NCBI RefSeq assembly: GCF_034424315.1
Contig: NZ_CP139972.1
Coordinates: forward strand, 6,243,501 to 6,307,500
Direction: 5' to 3'
Length of the DNA: 64,000 nucleotides
Origin: Chitinophaga sancti
GTDB lineage: Bacteria; Bacteroidota; Bacteroidia; Chitinophagales; Chitinophagaceae
Shown one piece after another: positions 1-7,905 of the stretch (its first letter is position 1; every line of letters starts with the position of its first letter). The position numbers and the translations under genes are program-made. The notes beneath the pieces were generated by a model. That model was not told the origin of the DNA, ran no database searches, and was given only the letters and a program-made list of their open reading frames with translations.

Positions 1-244
1 TGACGGGAGCTTCCTTTTCGGCAAGGTGAGGTACGTCGACGATGTACCAGAATTCGGCACTGTTGAAAGGGAAGCTAAAGAAGGTTTTGGTGGTTTCTTT
101 ATCCCTGTGATAGATTGCATCTCTGAGGGTACGGATTTGGTCGATCCAGGAGCTGGTGGTATCAGTAGTGTTATGGGAGGCCATAGTTGCCATCGCGGAA
201 TGGGCTGACAATATCAGGCAAAGGTACAGGATGTGTCTTTTCAT
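1..244 (-). CDS. Secreted protein of unknown function, N-terminal part (runs off the left edge)
   Basis: The reading frame opens at the ATG at 244 and is open to the window edge (81 codons). It begins with a signal peptide (MKRHILYLCLILSAHSA) and continues with a stretch reading SWIDQIRTLRDAIYHRDKET, then TKTFFSFPF. This is clearly the same family as the gene at 13079-13669, which has STWIEQFKIFRDGIYHHDKET at the same distance from its start. So the two are paralogues about 13 kb apart on the same strand. The family is not one I can name; the protein is probably periplasmic. The 3' end lies outside the window. Confidence 0.7.
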   Translation of the reverse strand, partial: MKRHILYLCLILSAHSAMATMASHNTTDTTSSWIDQIRTLRDAIYHRDKETTKTFFSFPFNSAEFWYIVDVPHLAEKEAPV

Positions 245-530
245 GAAGTAAATTTAGAAATTTTATATTTGAATAGTATGTGCCAGGCAATCTCATTTGA
301 TATGGTTCCCTGCCTTTGCAATCAGCATACAACCTGATCATATGTGCTTTTGGCGAATAGGCGGATCGGCAGGTAAATGAAGGATTTGTATCCTGGGTTG
401 TCAGACAGGATTTAAGGGCAGGTATTGTTTTGCCTGGTGGATAAGGATTTTGCTTTGATAATGAAAGATATAGCTCGATAAAAGTCAGTACCTTGATATA
501 AATCCTGCTTGTGGAGACGAGGATTGGTGA

Positions 531-1217
531 ATGAAAATGATGTATAACTTACTACAATATTTGTTGCACCTGCCGGTTGGACTTGTGTGGCTCATTTTCC
601 TTGTGGAAAATGCGATGATCACCTGTGGGGTGTTGTTATTAGGCCGGTACTTTTATAAAGGAGGATATACGGCAAGGGAGTGGGGGATTTGTGCGATTAC
701 CAATATCCTGAATACGGTGGTGACTTATGGAGGGTTTTGGTTGTGGAAGCAAGGCGGGATAAAGGTTAGTATGGAGGGATCGTGGCGGGTGTTGGTTGAT
801 TTTGTTTTATTGTTTGTGGCGATGGATTTGCTGATGTATGTTTTTCATATCGTTATTCACAAAACGTTTTTATATAAGGTGGTGCATCAGTTACATCATG
901 AGGCGGTGGATCCGAAGCCTATAGATCTGTTTGTATTGCATCCGGTAGAGACGATGGGGTTTGGAAGTTTGTGGTTGTTGTTGCTGGTGGTGTATGGGTT
1001 TAATATTTATGCGATCATTATTTACCTGGTAGTGAATGTGATCTTTGGACTGGCGGGGCATCTGGGGGTGGAGCCATTACCTGCTAAGGTGCGGCAATGG
1101 CCGCTTGTTAAGTATTTAGGAACATCTACGTTTCATCATGATCATCACCGGGATATTCAGCATAATTTTGGTTTTTATACCAGTGTTTGGGATAGATTGT
1201 TTAATACATATAGATGA
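531..1217 (+). CDS. Sterol desaturase / fatty acid hydroxylase family membrane protein
   Basis: The 228-residue protein has several hydrophobic segments and the three histidine clusters of integral membrane di-iron hydroxylases: H106-x3-H110, H119-xx-H122-H123 and H202-H203-D-H205-H206, with extra histidines at 137, 177 and 211. In this family these residues ligate two irons and catalyse O2-dependent hydroxylation or desaturation of lipids at the inner membrane. The exact substrate cannot be read from sequence; fatty acids, sterol-like lipids and carotenoids are all known for relatives. The ATG at 531 follows a purine-rich stretch (gagacgagg). It stands alone, with the next gene on the opposite strand. 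Confidence 0.88.
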   Translation: MKMMYNLLQYLLHLPVGLVWLIFLVENAMITCGVLLLGRYFYKGGYTAREWGICAITNILNTVVTYGGFWLWKQGGIKVSMEGSWRVLVDFVLLFVAMDLLMYVFHIVIHKTFLYKVVHQLHHEAVDPKPIDLFVLHPVETMGFGSLWLLLLVVYGFNIYAIIIYLVVNVIFGLAGHLGVEPLPAKVRQWPLVKYLGTSTFHHDHHRDIQHNFGFYTSVWDRLFNTYR

Positions 1218-1332
1218 TCTTATAAAAGGCTGGCAACCGTCTCCAGCCCCGGCACTTCAATCTTTTTTCTCCTGGCTTCTTCCTGTACGTCGTGGCAAAA
1301 AGGCTTAGAAACGCTTTTAGCTTCGCATTAAA

Positions 1333-1677
1333 TCAATTGCGGAGCAACTTTCTTCTGTAAAAGAAGATCTTCACTAAAGAGACAAGTTCGCTGATGGCAG
1401 TAAGGCCCAGCGCGTATTTAAAAGTAGTTTGATCTACACCTAAGATAAATACGATCAGAATAACCGGGGGAAGTAATAACATACCATATCCTTTCCATCC
1501 AATCCACTTGTGAGAAAGAGAGGCCAGCACGGCCCAGATCCCACTGAAAAAAACAGCTGCCCCCAATAATAACAGCATCGCGAAACCACCTTTTTCCGGT
1601 ACGAAAAAATTATAGAACAGGATGCTCCATAAAGCGAGGAGGAGGATATAGAGCAAGATGTATGGTACATTTTTCAT
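1333..1677 (-). CDS. Small four-helix membrane protein, unknown function
   Basis: A 114-residue protein with about four hydrophobic segments (residues 5-25, 32-53, 62-80 and 84-105) and a basic C-terminus (FFYRRKLLRN), which suggests a cytoplasmic tail. There is no recognisable catalytic motif. It starts with MKNVPYILLYILL at an ATG at 1677 and is convergent with the hydroxylase gene upstream. It could be a DoxX-like or other small integral membrane protein, but nothing in the sequence decides that. Coding status is supported by the coherent helix pattern. Confidence 0.65.
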   Translation of the reverse strand: MKNVPYILLYILLLALWSILFYNFFVPEKGGFAMLLLLGAAVFFSGIWAVLASLSHKWIGWKGYGMLLLPPVILIVFILGVDQTTFKYALGLTAISELVSLVKIFFYRRKLLRN

Positions 1678-1825
1678 AGCGACAAAAATATGAGAAAATC
1701 TTAATAAAGAACTTTATTATCATGATGTTGCCGTGCAGGTACTTGTGCATGGCCATGATGGGTAAGATTTGGATGTGGTGTAACTTCTGTGGTTTATATT
1801 CCGTTTTATCTCTAAACCTATATTA

Positions 1826-2329
1826 ATGAAAAATGTTTACCCGCTTATCCTGTTGTTAATATTATCCCTGTTAGGGGCATGTAAGAAGGCAGAATATACC
1901 AGTGAGCTGTTTAAAAGCAAGGAAATCTATATTGCATTTAAGGCATCTACGGGCAATAACTATAAGTATGTGGTAGCTACCAGTAGCTGGACGGGGTATA
2001 GTAGTGCGACTACGTTGACTATTAAGGATGGCAAGGTGGTTGGGCGTGCTTATATCAGCAAAATGTTGGTTAATAATGTTGTAAAAGTTGATAAGGAATG
2101 GATAGAGGATGCTGCTACCCTGGGATCACATACTGAAGGGGCGGCATTGCGGAACCTGGATGATGTGTATGAGATAGCGAGGAAGGAGTGGTTGAAAAAG
2201 CGGGATGATGCGGATGTGTATTTTGAGGCGAAGAATGATGGGATGATATCATCGGCGGGGTATGTTAATAAGGGGTGTCAGGACGATTGTTTTAATGGGA
2301 TTTCGATTAGCGCTATCGCGAAGTTATAA
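1826..2329 (+). CDS. Small lipoprotein, DUF6174-like
   Basis: The 167-residue product starts with a lipoprotein signal (LILSLLGAC, lipid cysteine at residue 19, followed by KK), so it should be exported and lipid-anchored. The mature part contains a stretch typical of DUF6174-like domains: an aromatic YKYV strand, a later TLTIKDGKVVG strand-turn and paired cysteines near the end (CQDDC). Function is unknown. It is followed 8 bp later by a terminator, so it is probably monocistronic. The DUF assignment is a weak resemblance; the lipoprotein call is firm. Confidence 0.72.
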   Translation: MKNVYPLILLLILSLLGACKKAEYTSELFKSKEIYIAFKASTGNNYKYVVATSSWTGYSSATTLTIKDGKVVGRAYISKMLVNNVVKVDKEWIEDAATLGSHTEGAALRNLDDVYEIARKEWLKKRDDADVYFEAKNDGMISSAGYVNKGCQDDCFNGISISAIAKL

Positions 2330-2336
2330 ATGAAAA

Positions 2337-2362
2337 GGGCAGCTGAGATGCTGCCCTTCTTT
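2337..2362. terminator. Bidirectional stem-loop terminator between convergent genes
   Basis: GGGCAGC and GCTGCCC form a 7-bp GC-rich stem around a 6-nt loop, followed by TTCTTT on the plus strand and preceded by four A on the other side. It lies between the lipoprotein gene (ends 2329) and the minus-strand gene whose stop is at 2361, so it can serve both. Confidence 0.75.
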
Positions 2363-2933
2363 ATAGCCTGATATTATCTTCAAAGGTCTTCATCAGTAAC
2401 TCAATACCCTCCACCAGCTTAATCGTATCAATTTCAAGAGCTGGCAGCTCATCCCACAAATCAAACCTATTTCCTTCTGTAAACCGCGGCCAGAAGATCA
2501 CATCATAGTAATATTCCCATACCTCTTTCACATACCGGTCCTCCATAAATCGCCGTAGCTGAATATTGGCTTCGTCCTGATGCACATAATCGCCAAAAAG
2601 GTTTACGAACTTTGCAATGCCTTCGACAACAGGAATACTGAAATCCTCTGCCAGTATACCCTGATAGGCAAATTCCATGTCATAAAGCGTAGTCTCGGAG
2701 TCATCCTGCTCATTCAGCCATGGAATCAGGTTATCATATTCCTTCAGGTCTTCGAAATTCGTAGCTATACCGGCTTTGATAGCAGCTAAAGAACTAGCAG
2801 AAAAGATCTCTCCTGTTTTATACGTTAAGAATTTATCTGTCCTGTTATTATCAGTGTCTGTATACCAGATTAAAAATAAGGGCGCCTCAAGATTGGGCGA
2901 GCGATATTCTATTATCCAGGTATCAGTTTCCAT
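2361..2933 (-). CDS. Unknown cytosolic protein, 190 residues
   Basis: I chose the ATG at 2933 (METDTWIIEYRS) because a longer in-frame extension to 3032 would run through the terminator of the upstream gene and into its coding end. The product is acidic, rich in aromatic residues and has no signal peptide or membrane segment. It has the look of small soluble proteins annotated as hypothetical beside membrane genes; I cannot assign a family. It lies downstream of the AsmA-like gene but is separated from it by a terminator-like hairpin, so it probably has its own promoter. Confidence 0.62.
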   Translation of the reverse strand: METDTWIIEYRSPNLEAPLFLIWYTDTDNNRTDKFLTYKTGEIFSASSLAAIKAGIATNFEDLKEYDNLIPWLNEQDDSETTLYDMEFAYQGILAEDFSIPVVEGIAKFVNLFGDYVHQDEANIQLRRFMEDRYVKEVWEYYYDVIFWPRFTEGNRFDLWDELPALEIDTIKLVEGIELLMKTFEDNIRL

Positions 2934-2949
2934 AGGGTTAAATTTCGCA

Positions 2950-2983
2950 CAAAATAAAAAAAGAACACCTGACGATGTTCCCT
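2950..2983 (-). terminator. Rho-independent terminator of the AsmA-like gene
   Basis: GAACA and TGTTC (2963-2980) form a short stem with an 8-nt loop, and the A-rich run at 2950-2962 gives a T tract on the minus strand. It begins about 18 bp past the stop of the 1052-residue gene. Confidence 0.6.
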
Positions 2984-3000
2984 TTTTATAGTATTCCTGA

Positions 3001-6000
3001 TCATTTTTTTTCCCCTTCCCCGTCATCCGCATCTTCTGTTTCTTCCAGTTTATCCTGCTCGCTTCCTCTTTTAAGTTTCACTTTAGGGTTACTTTGTGTA
3101 CCCGTGACACTAAACGGAATTCCCAGGATGCCAAATGGGGGCAATCCCAACCTGCCTTTGAGGTTCAGCCTGCCATCAAAACTCACCTGTCCTTCAAATC
3201 TAGGGCGGAAGCCGGCTACGCGCATCTTTGTGCGCTCGACAGTAATGATATTATTATTGATCTTTGATTTGATATTGATCTTAGAAAGGTCCGGATCTCT
3301 TACATCTTCCTTACCTGTTGCGCTGCTGACAGCATTGAACAAGCGGAAGCCTTTCATCTTTACTTTCTTCACAGACAACACACCTTCTCCTTTCAGTGAG
3401 GGATAAACCGGGTTCATATTTTCATCCAGTCTGCCGCTTAAATGGTATTCCAGGCCCACGATGCCACTTGCGCTGCCTGCGGAGGTAGCCATGTCATGGA
3501 AGATCTTTATCTCTTTATAAGCCCGCTGTATATCAAATTCCTGTGCGCTGATCCTGTAATCAAAGCTAGCCTTCTTCGGACTGAGGCTGGTATACCTTGC
3601 ATCCATTTCTACTGGCGCGCCGATCAGGGTAAATCCGGTTTTATTTAGCTGAAGGTAGTTGCTGTCAATTACCAGCTGGCCGTGAAAATCGTTGATGTTG
3701 ATGCCGTTGAAAAGGATACGCGTTGCGTTGGCATTCAGGGTCAGTGACAGATTTGCAGGTACCATAACTACGCCGGAATGGGAGGAGGATGCGGAAGTAT
3801 TAGCGCTTGCCTCGGGGGAGGTGTTGCCCCCATATACCATCAGCTCATCTACAAGTATATAATCGCTTTTCAGATCAAAATTGCCGTGTAATACCTGGTC
3901 CTTTTGCATAGCATAACCAATCACATTACTCAAATACCCATCCAGTCTGATAGCTGACTTACCATAATGCGCATTGAACTGATCGAACCACATTTTATCC
4001 TGATCAAAACGGAACACACCATTAGAAATATAAAATGGCAAAGGGAACAGTTCTGATGAAAGGGTGATATCTTTTACTATCAGTGTGCCTTTATTGTACA
4101 GCTTATTATAACGCCCCGCCATCGCATCGCTTTGGGTACCGCGCAGTGACAGGTTGGTCTTAATCAGCCCTTTTACATCATAACCTTGTTGCGCAAATAC
4201 TTTGTATATTTTTCCTAAATCTATACTCCCATTAGAGTTGATATCATAACGCAGGTTATCGAAATTATTCAGATCTGCTTTCAACACAAAAGCTTGTCCT
4301 TCGAATTCAAACGACACCGGTTTGAGATTCACGGCCAGTGATTTGAAAGTGCCAGTGGTATTGGTAATGGAAGCATCGATATTGATCTTCTCCAGCGGAC
4401 TGGGATAATACTTTGTATGCACAATGCCGTTATTCATGATGAGTGTAGCTGTAGTAACAGGGAATAAGCGCTTAACAGGTAGATAGCTGCCTTTCGTCAC
4501 AATGTTGAAATGCAGGTCACCAGCCAGGGATGTACTATCCAGGGGGTAGAATTGCTTAACATCTTCCAGGTGAAGGATTCCTTCCAGGCTGGCATCTACC
4601 AGGGGACTGGCGCCATTGCTCAAATTGAAATAACCTTTGATGTAGTTATTCAGCACATTTGCATTGATGTTTTTGATTGCAAACAAGGCATGTGCATAAT
4701 TACTATCAGGGCAGGAAGCCTGGATGTTAAAATTGATGTTGTCCACCGCCTTTGGCAGGGAACCATATTTCAACATGCCATTATGGAAAGATGCCTGCAG
4801 ACTGAATGTGGGAATGCTGCTAATGACAGTATCGGCCTGTTTCCGCAAGCCGCGGTAGATGACCGATTTCGCATACTTACCATCTGCCAGCAGGTGTGCC
4901 TGGAAGCGGCCTTTCATTTCGAAAGATTGAAGGCCCACGGCTTTGCTCCATTTTTCAAGGTCTATATCGGTATTGAGTTTTACATGTAGCTCCGGAGTGG
5001 TTAGACCTTTTAGTTTCATGATTGCACTAAAATAATCCTTGTCTATATTAAAGAAAATGGAGTCGATATTGACGGTCAGGCTATCGGTATTCAAATGCCG
5101 AAGCTGTGACTGAAAATTGAGGAACAGGTTTTTGACCGGGGCAGGTGCTTTGGTATTGGCGATCATACCGTTCCTGATCTGCACATTAAAAGTCAGGTCG
5201 GGCATGGTGTTCGTTTCCGCAATGTATTCACCAATCAGGGAGGCGTTTACATCCGCAGCTCCTTCGATATGTGTATGATCCAGCCAGGTGGTATATTCAT
5301 GTGGTAATGCAGTGAAAATCGCTGCCAGGCTGGATTCTTTTGAGCGGAGTTTGAAATCCATGGTATAGCCATTTTTCAGGAAACCGAATTTTCCTTTGAA
5401 TTGGACCGGGAGTTCATTTATTTTCAGATCGTTCTTTTCGAACACCAGGTCCAGTGAGTTGGTATTAACCTTAGTAATGAGTTCTCCGTCCAGTTTTTTG
5501 TTCTGGATGTAGGGGGTATTGCCATAGGAAAGGTCGAAAGAGGAGGCCTGCAAGTGAGAATAGAGGTCAAACTGTGCCTTGCTGAGATCACCTTTACCCA
5601 GGTAATCCACATCCTGGGCTTTGACGTAGAGGGGGAGGGATTGGTCGTTGTAGATGATGTTACAATGTTCCAGCTGGATCCTCGCTATTTTCAGAGACGC
5701 GCTGCCACTGTCAGTTTTAGCCGGGTTGGTGGCGGGGGCGGATTGATATACGTTATAGTTGGGATGGCCTGCGGAATCTACCATGATATGGATATTTCCT
5801 TTGGTAAGGTAGATCTCATCGATTTTGACGGCACTGGAAAACACGCTGGCCAGGTTGACACCGAGGGCGACCTCGTTAGCAGCGATGAGCGTATCCTGCT
5901 GGAAAGGGGCGGCTCCTTTCAGACTGAAATCATAGAGTGTTAAGGTAAGGGATGGAAAGTGATTGAAGAAAGAGAGCCTTGCTTTTGAGAAGTTGAGATC

Positions 6001-6159
6001 ACCTGTGATAGTGTTATTGGTCCACGTCTTGATCTTATTGGAAATAGTGGTAGGAAAGAGGACGGGGAGGAGAAATAACAGTAATAAAATTGATACAATA
6101 GTGATGGAAGCAATCTTCAGTGTTCTTAATGCTGTTCTTTTGAATTGGACGAAGCTCAT
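3001..6159 (-). CDS. AsmA-like family protein, large periplasmic lipid-transport-type protein
   Basis: A 1052-residue protein with an N-terminal membrane anchor (residues 14-35, very leucine-rich) followed by a long beta-rich body with the repeated phrases typical of AsmA/DUF748 proteins (LTLTLYDFSLKG near the start, repeated LDG-Y and FEGQ-type strands, and VKGLIKTNLSLRG in the middle). The C-terminal part (about 900-1030) matches the AsmA C-terminal region, with FRLFNAVSS and GILGIPFSVTGTQSNPKVKL. It ends in a strongly acidic tail. AsmA-like proteins form bridge-like beta structures in the periplasm linked to phospholipid or envelope homeostasis. It is monocistronic, with a terminator 18 bp downstream. 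Family is confident; substrate is not. Confidence 0.87.
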   Translation of the reverse strand: MSFVQFKRTALRTLKIASITIVSILLLLFLLPVLFPTTISNKIKTWTNNTITGDLNFSKARLSFFNHFPSLTLTLYDFSLKGAAPFQQDTLIAANEVALGVNLASVFSSAVKIDEIYLTKGNIHIMVDSAGHPNYNVYQSAPATNPAKTDSGSASLKIARIQLEHCNIIYNDQSLPLYVKAQDVDYLGKGDLSKAQFDLYSHLQASSFDLSYGNTPYIQNKKLDGELITKVNTNSLDLVFEKNDLKINELPVQFKGKFGFLKNGYTMDFKLRSKESSLAAIFTALPHEYTTWLDHTHIEGAADVNASLIGEYIAETNTMPDLTFNVQIRNGMIANTKAPAPVKNLFLNFQSQLRHLNTDSLTVNIDSIFFNIDKDYFSAIMKLKGLTTPELHVKLNTDIDLEKWSKAVGLQSFEMKGRFQAHLLADGKYAKSVIYRGLRKQADTVISSIPTFSLQASFHNGMLKYGSLPKAVDNINFNIQASCPDSNYAHALFAIKNINANVLNNYIKGYFNLSNGASPLVDASLEGILHLEDVKQFYPLDSTSLAGDLHFNIVTKGSYLPVKRLFPVTTATLIMNNGIVHTKYYPSPLEKINIDASITNTTGTFKSLAVNLKPVSFEFEGQAFVLKADLNNFDNLRYDINSNGSIDLGKIYKVFAQQGYDVKGLIKTNLSLRGTQSDAMAGRYNKLYNKGTLIVKDITLSSELFPLPFYISNGVFRFDQDKMWFDQFNAHYGKSAIRLDGYLSNVIGYAMQKDQVLHGNFDLKSDYILVDELMVYGGNTSPEASANTSASSSHSGVVMVPANLSLTLNANATRILFNGININDFHGQLVIDSNYLQLNKTGFTLIGAPVEMDARYTSLSPKKASFDYRISAQEFDIQRAYKEIKIFHDMATSAGSASGIVGLEYHLSGRLDENMNPVYPSLKGEGVLSVKKVKMKGFRLFNAVSSATGKEDVRDPDLSKINIKSKINNNIITVERTKMRVAGFRPRFEGQVSFDGRLNLKGRLGLPPFGILGIPFSVTGTQSNPKVKLKRGSEQDKLEETEDADDGEGEKK

Positions 6160-6522
6160 ATAAGCGCCCGGTATTTTTTTAAACCTGGGTATAAAGGTAA
6201 GTAGAATTTCATGAGCCCGACAGGCTAATGGTTCAATGTCAAATAGTTATAAAGAATTATTCGTATGTGTTCGCCTGAGTATTCAATATATTGCGGGAAA
6301 TAATTATTCATTTGCGGAGGGTTGACAGTTGGTTGTGTCTATTGTGGCTGAATTCAAACAGTTAATTGAGAAAAATGTTAATTAGAGAAGGTTTGGGGTG
6401 AGTGGGGGAGCAGGGATCAAGAAAGACATTATGAAAAAATAATACTATGTTATAAATTCGCTTTTTCCTGGCAGAAAAAGATATAGTCAGGTTCTTTTTA
6501 ACACTTAATCATAAAAGGAAGT
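6160..6522. other. Intergenic region between divergent AsmA-like and MaoC genes
   Basis: No open frame of note. The right end holds a plausible promoter for the MaoC gene: TAAATTCG at 6453-6460, close to the Bacteroidota -7 consensus TAnnTTTG, followed by a short A/T-rich leader to the ATG at 6523. The rest is AT-rich and shows no repeat or structured RNA that I can see. Confidence 0.4.
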
Positions 6523-6978
6523 ATGGTAATCGTCAATAGTTTCGCAGAATATCAAGCATTTGAAGGTAAAGAAATTGGTAATTCTGAATGGCATAAAATA
6601 GACCAGGAACAGATCAATAAATTTGCCGATGCAACGCTTGATCATCAATGGATCCATTGCGATGAGGAAAGGGCAAAGAGAGAGGGGCCGTTTAAGGCGA
6701 CGATTGCCCATGGTTATCTGACATTGTCATTGATCCCTTATTTGTGGAAGCAGATTGCGGATATCCGTAATGTGAAGATGGAGATTAACTACGGAATTGA
6801 GAGTTTTAAATTTGGCCAGGCGGTGTTGGTGAATGATGAGGTGCAGTTGAATGCGAAGCTGAAGTCAATCGTTGATTTGAGAGGGGTGACAAAGGTGGTA
6901 ATTACGGCTACGTTGAATATTAAAGGGAAGAATAAGCCGGCTTATGTTGGGGATGTGGTGTTTTTGTACCATTTCTAA
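6523..6978 (+). CDS. MaoC-family (R)-specific enoyl-CoA hydratase
   Basis: The 151-residue product has the hotdog hydratase signature FADATLDHQWIHCD, which places the catalytic pair at D40 and H45, and the conserved AHGYLTLSL segment at 62-70. Such proteins hydrate trans-2-enoyl-CoA in fatty acid metabolism; a single-domain version of this length is the usual soluble form. Only one copy of the hotdog fold is present, so it should act as a dimer. It stands alone, flanked by an upstream promoter-like element and a strong downstream terminator. Confidence 0.88.
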   Translation: MVIVNSFAEYQAFEGKEIGNSEWHKIDQEQINKFADATLDHQWIHCDEERAKREGPFKATIAHGYLTLSLIPYLWKQIADIRNVKMEINYGIESFKFGQAVLVNDEVQLNAKLKSIVDLRGVTKVVITATLNIKGKNKPAYVGDVVFLYHF

Positions 6979-7000
6979 TACAGGTAGTAAGATATTGGAA

Positions 7001-7035
7001 GAGGGAACGATACGCTTGTATTGTTCCCTCTTTTC
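7001..7035 (+). terminator. Strong rho-independent terminator of the MaoC gene
   Basis: Starting 23 bp after the stop codon, GAGGGAACGATAC pairs with GTATTGTTCCCTC through 13 pairs (one G-T) around a 4-nt loop, followed by TTTT. Confidence 0.85.
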
Positions 7036-7193
7036 ATTTACCTCAGTCTTTCGGACTTATTAATAGAATTGTATAGCCGGGGCCAACGGGCCAATGAAGC
7101 ACCCACGGCTATGAGAATAAGCGCTACCCTGTTTTCAGCGATATCCGGGGCCTTAGTGAATATTCGGAATGCTTCTTTCAGAGCGCCAGGTGC

Positions 7194-7750
7194 TTATTCT
7201 TTCATTGCTCCCGTTTTATATAAATAATAGGTTGTTTGATAAGTGGCTATGGCTTTTTTTATAAGCGGACTATCTATCTTAATTGATTGTAAATCATCAG
7301 TTTGTTTTTCCCGTTTAAATACGCCAATCTGTTGTTGGTAACTTAACACTGCCAGACTATCATGTTGCATATAGCCCGGTTTTTGGTAGGTAGCTACCCA
7401 TGCTCTGGGTTGATAGGTTGGCTTCAACACATCCTGTACATACCAGATTGTTTCATATTGCCAATGAGGTAAACCCAATAATGTAGGGAATAAATCTATT
7501 TGTGAACACTGCTGATTGATAATTTCTGAGGCAGGAATAACAAGTATAGCGAATAACTGATACTGAAGAATAAAGCTACCAGGCTATCAACAACAAATCC
7601 CTTTGCATAGACATTCAATATCGCTGAAAATGTAATACCTGCTTTTTGCCATACCAATCCTAAAAATATCGTTCTTATTAAAAAGGAGACAAGCAGGAAG
7701 AAAATGACAAAATTAACCATGACAGAATACCGTGTTTTGCTAATGGTCAT
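7194..7750 (-). pseudogene. Remnant of an LTA-synthase-type membrane sulfatase, middle deleted
   Basis: From the ATG at 7750 the first 75 or so codons give the N-terminal membrane helices of this family (MTISKTRYSVMVNF, then a long hydrophobic run and YSLYLLFLPQK). That frame stops at 7496. In another frame, from about 7550 to the TAA at 7194, the sequence continues as SQIDLFPTLLGLPHW and later AWVATYQKPGY, KKAIATYQTTYYLYK, which is the C-terminal end of the alkaline-phosphatase-like domain. Intact members have about 600 residues, so roughly two thirds, including the metal-binding and nucleophile residues, are missing. An internal deletion with frame change around 7500-7550 explains this. It cannot be functional. 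Confidence 0.78.
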
Positions 7751-7905
7751 AACAAATAAACGGCAAAGTACTGTATAAAATCTGTAGAAATCCTGTAGCA
7801 GGTAGAAGCTTTCTATGAGTGCTTGATATAGAATTTTTTATTTAACGATATTTGGCAGCAATATTTTTCACGACCTCATATTACTAACAACCTTAATCGG
7901 ACAAC

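Noticed and set aside
7021..7227. A 68-residue plus-strand frame after the MaoC gene
   Set aside because: Its start is inside the terminator stem of the MaoC gene, and the minus strand there holds the better open frames of the sulfatase remnant.
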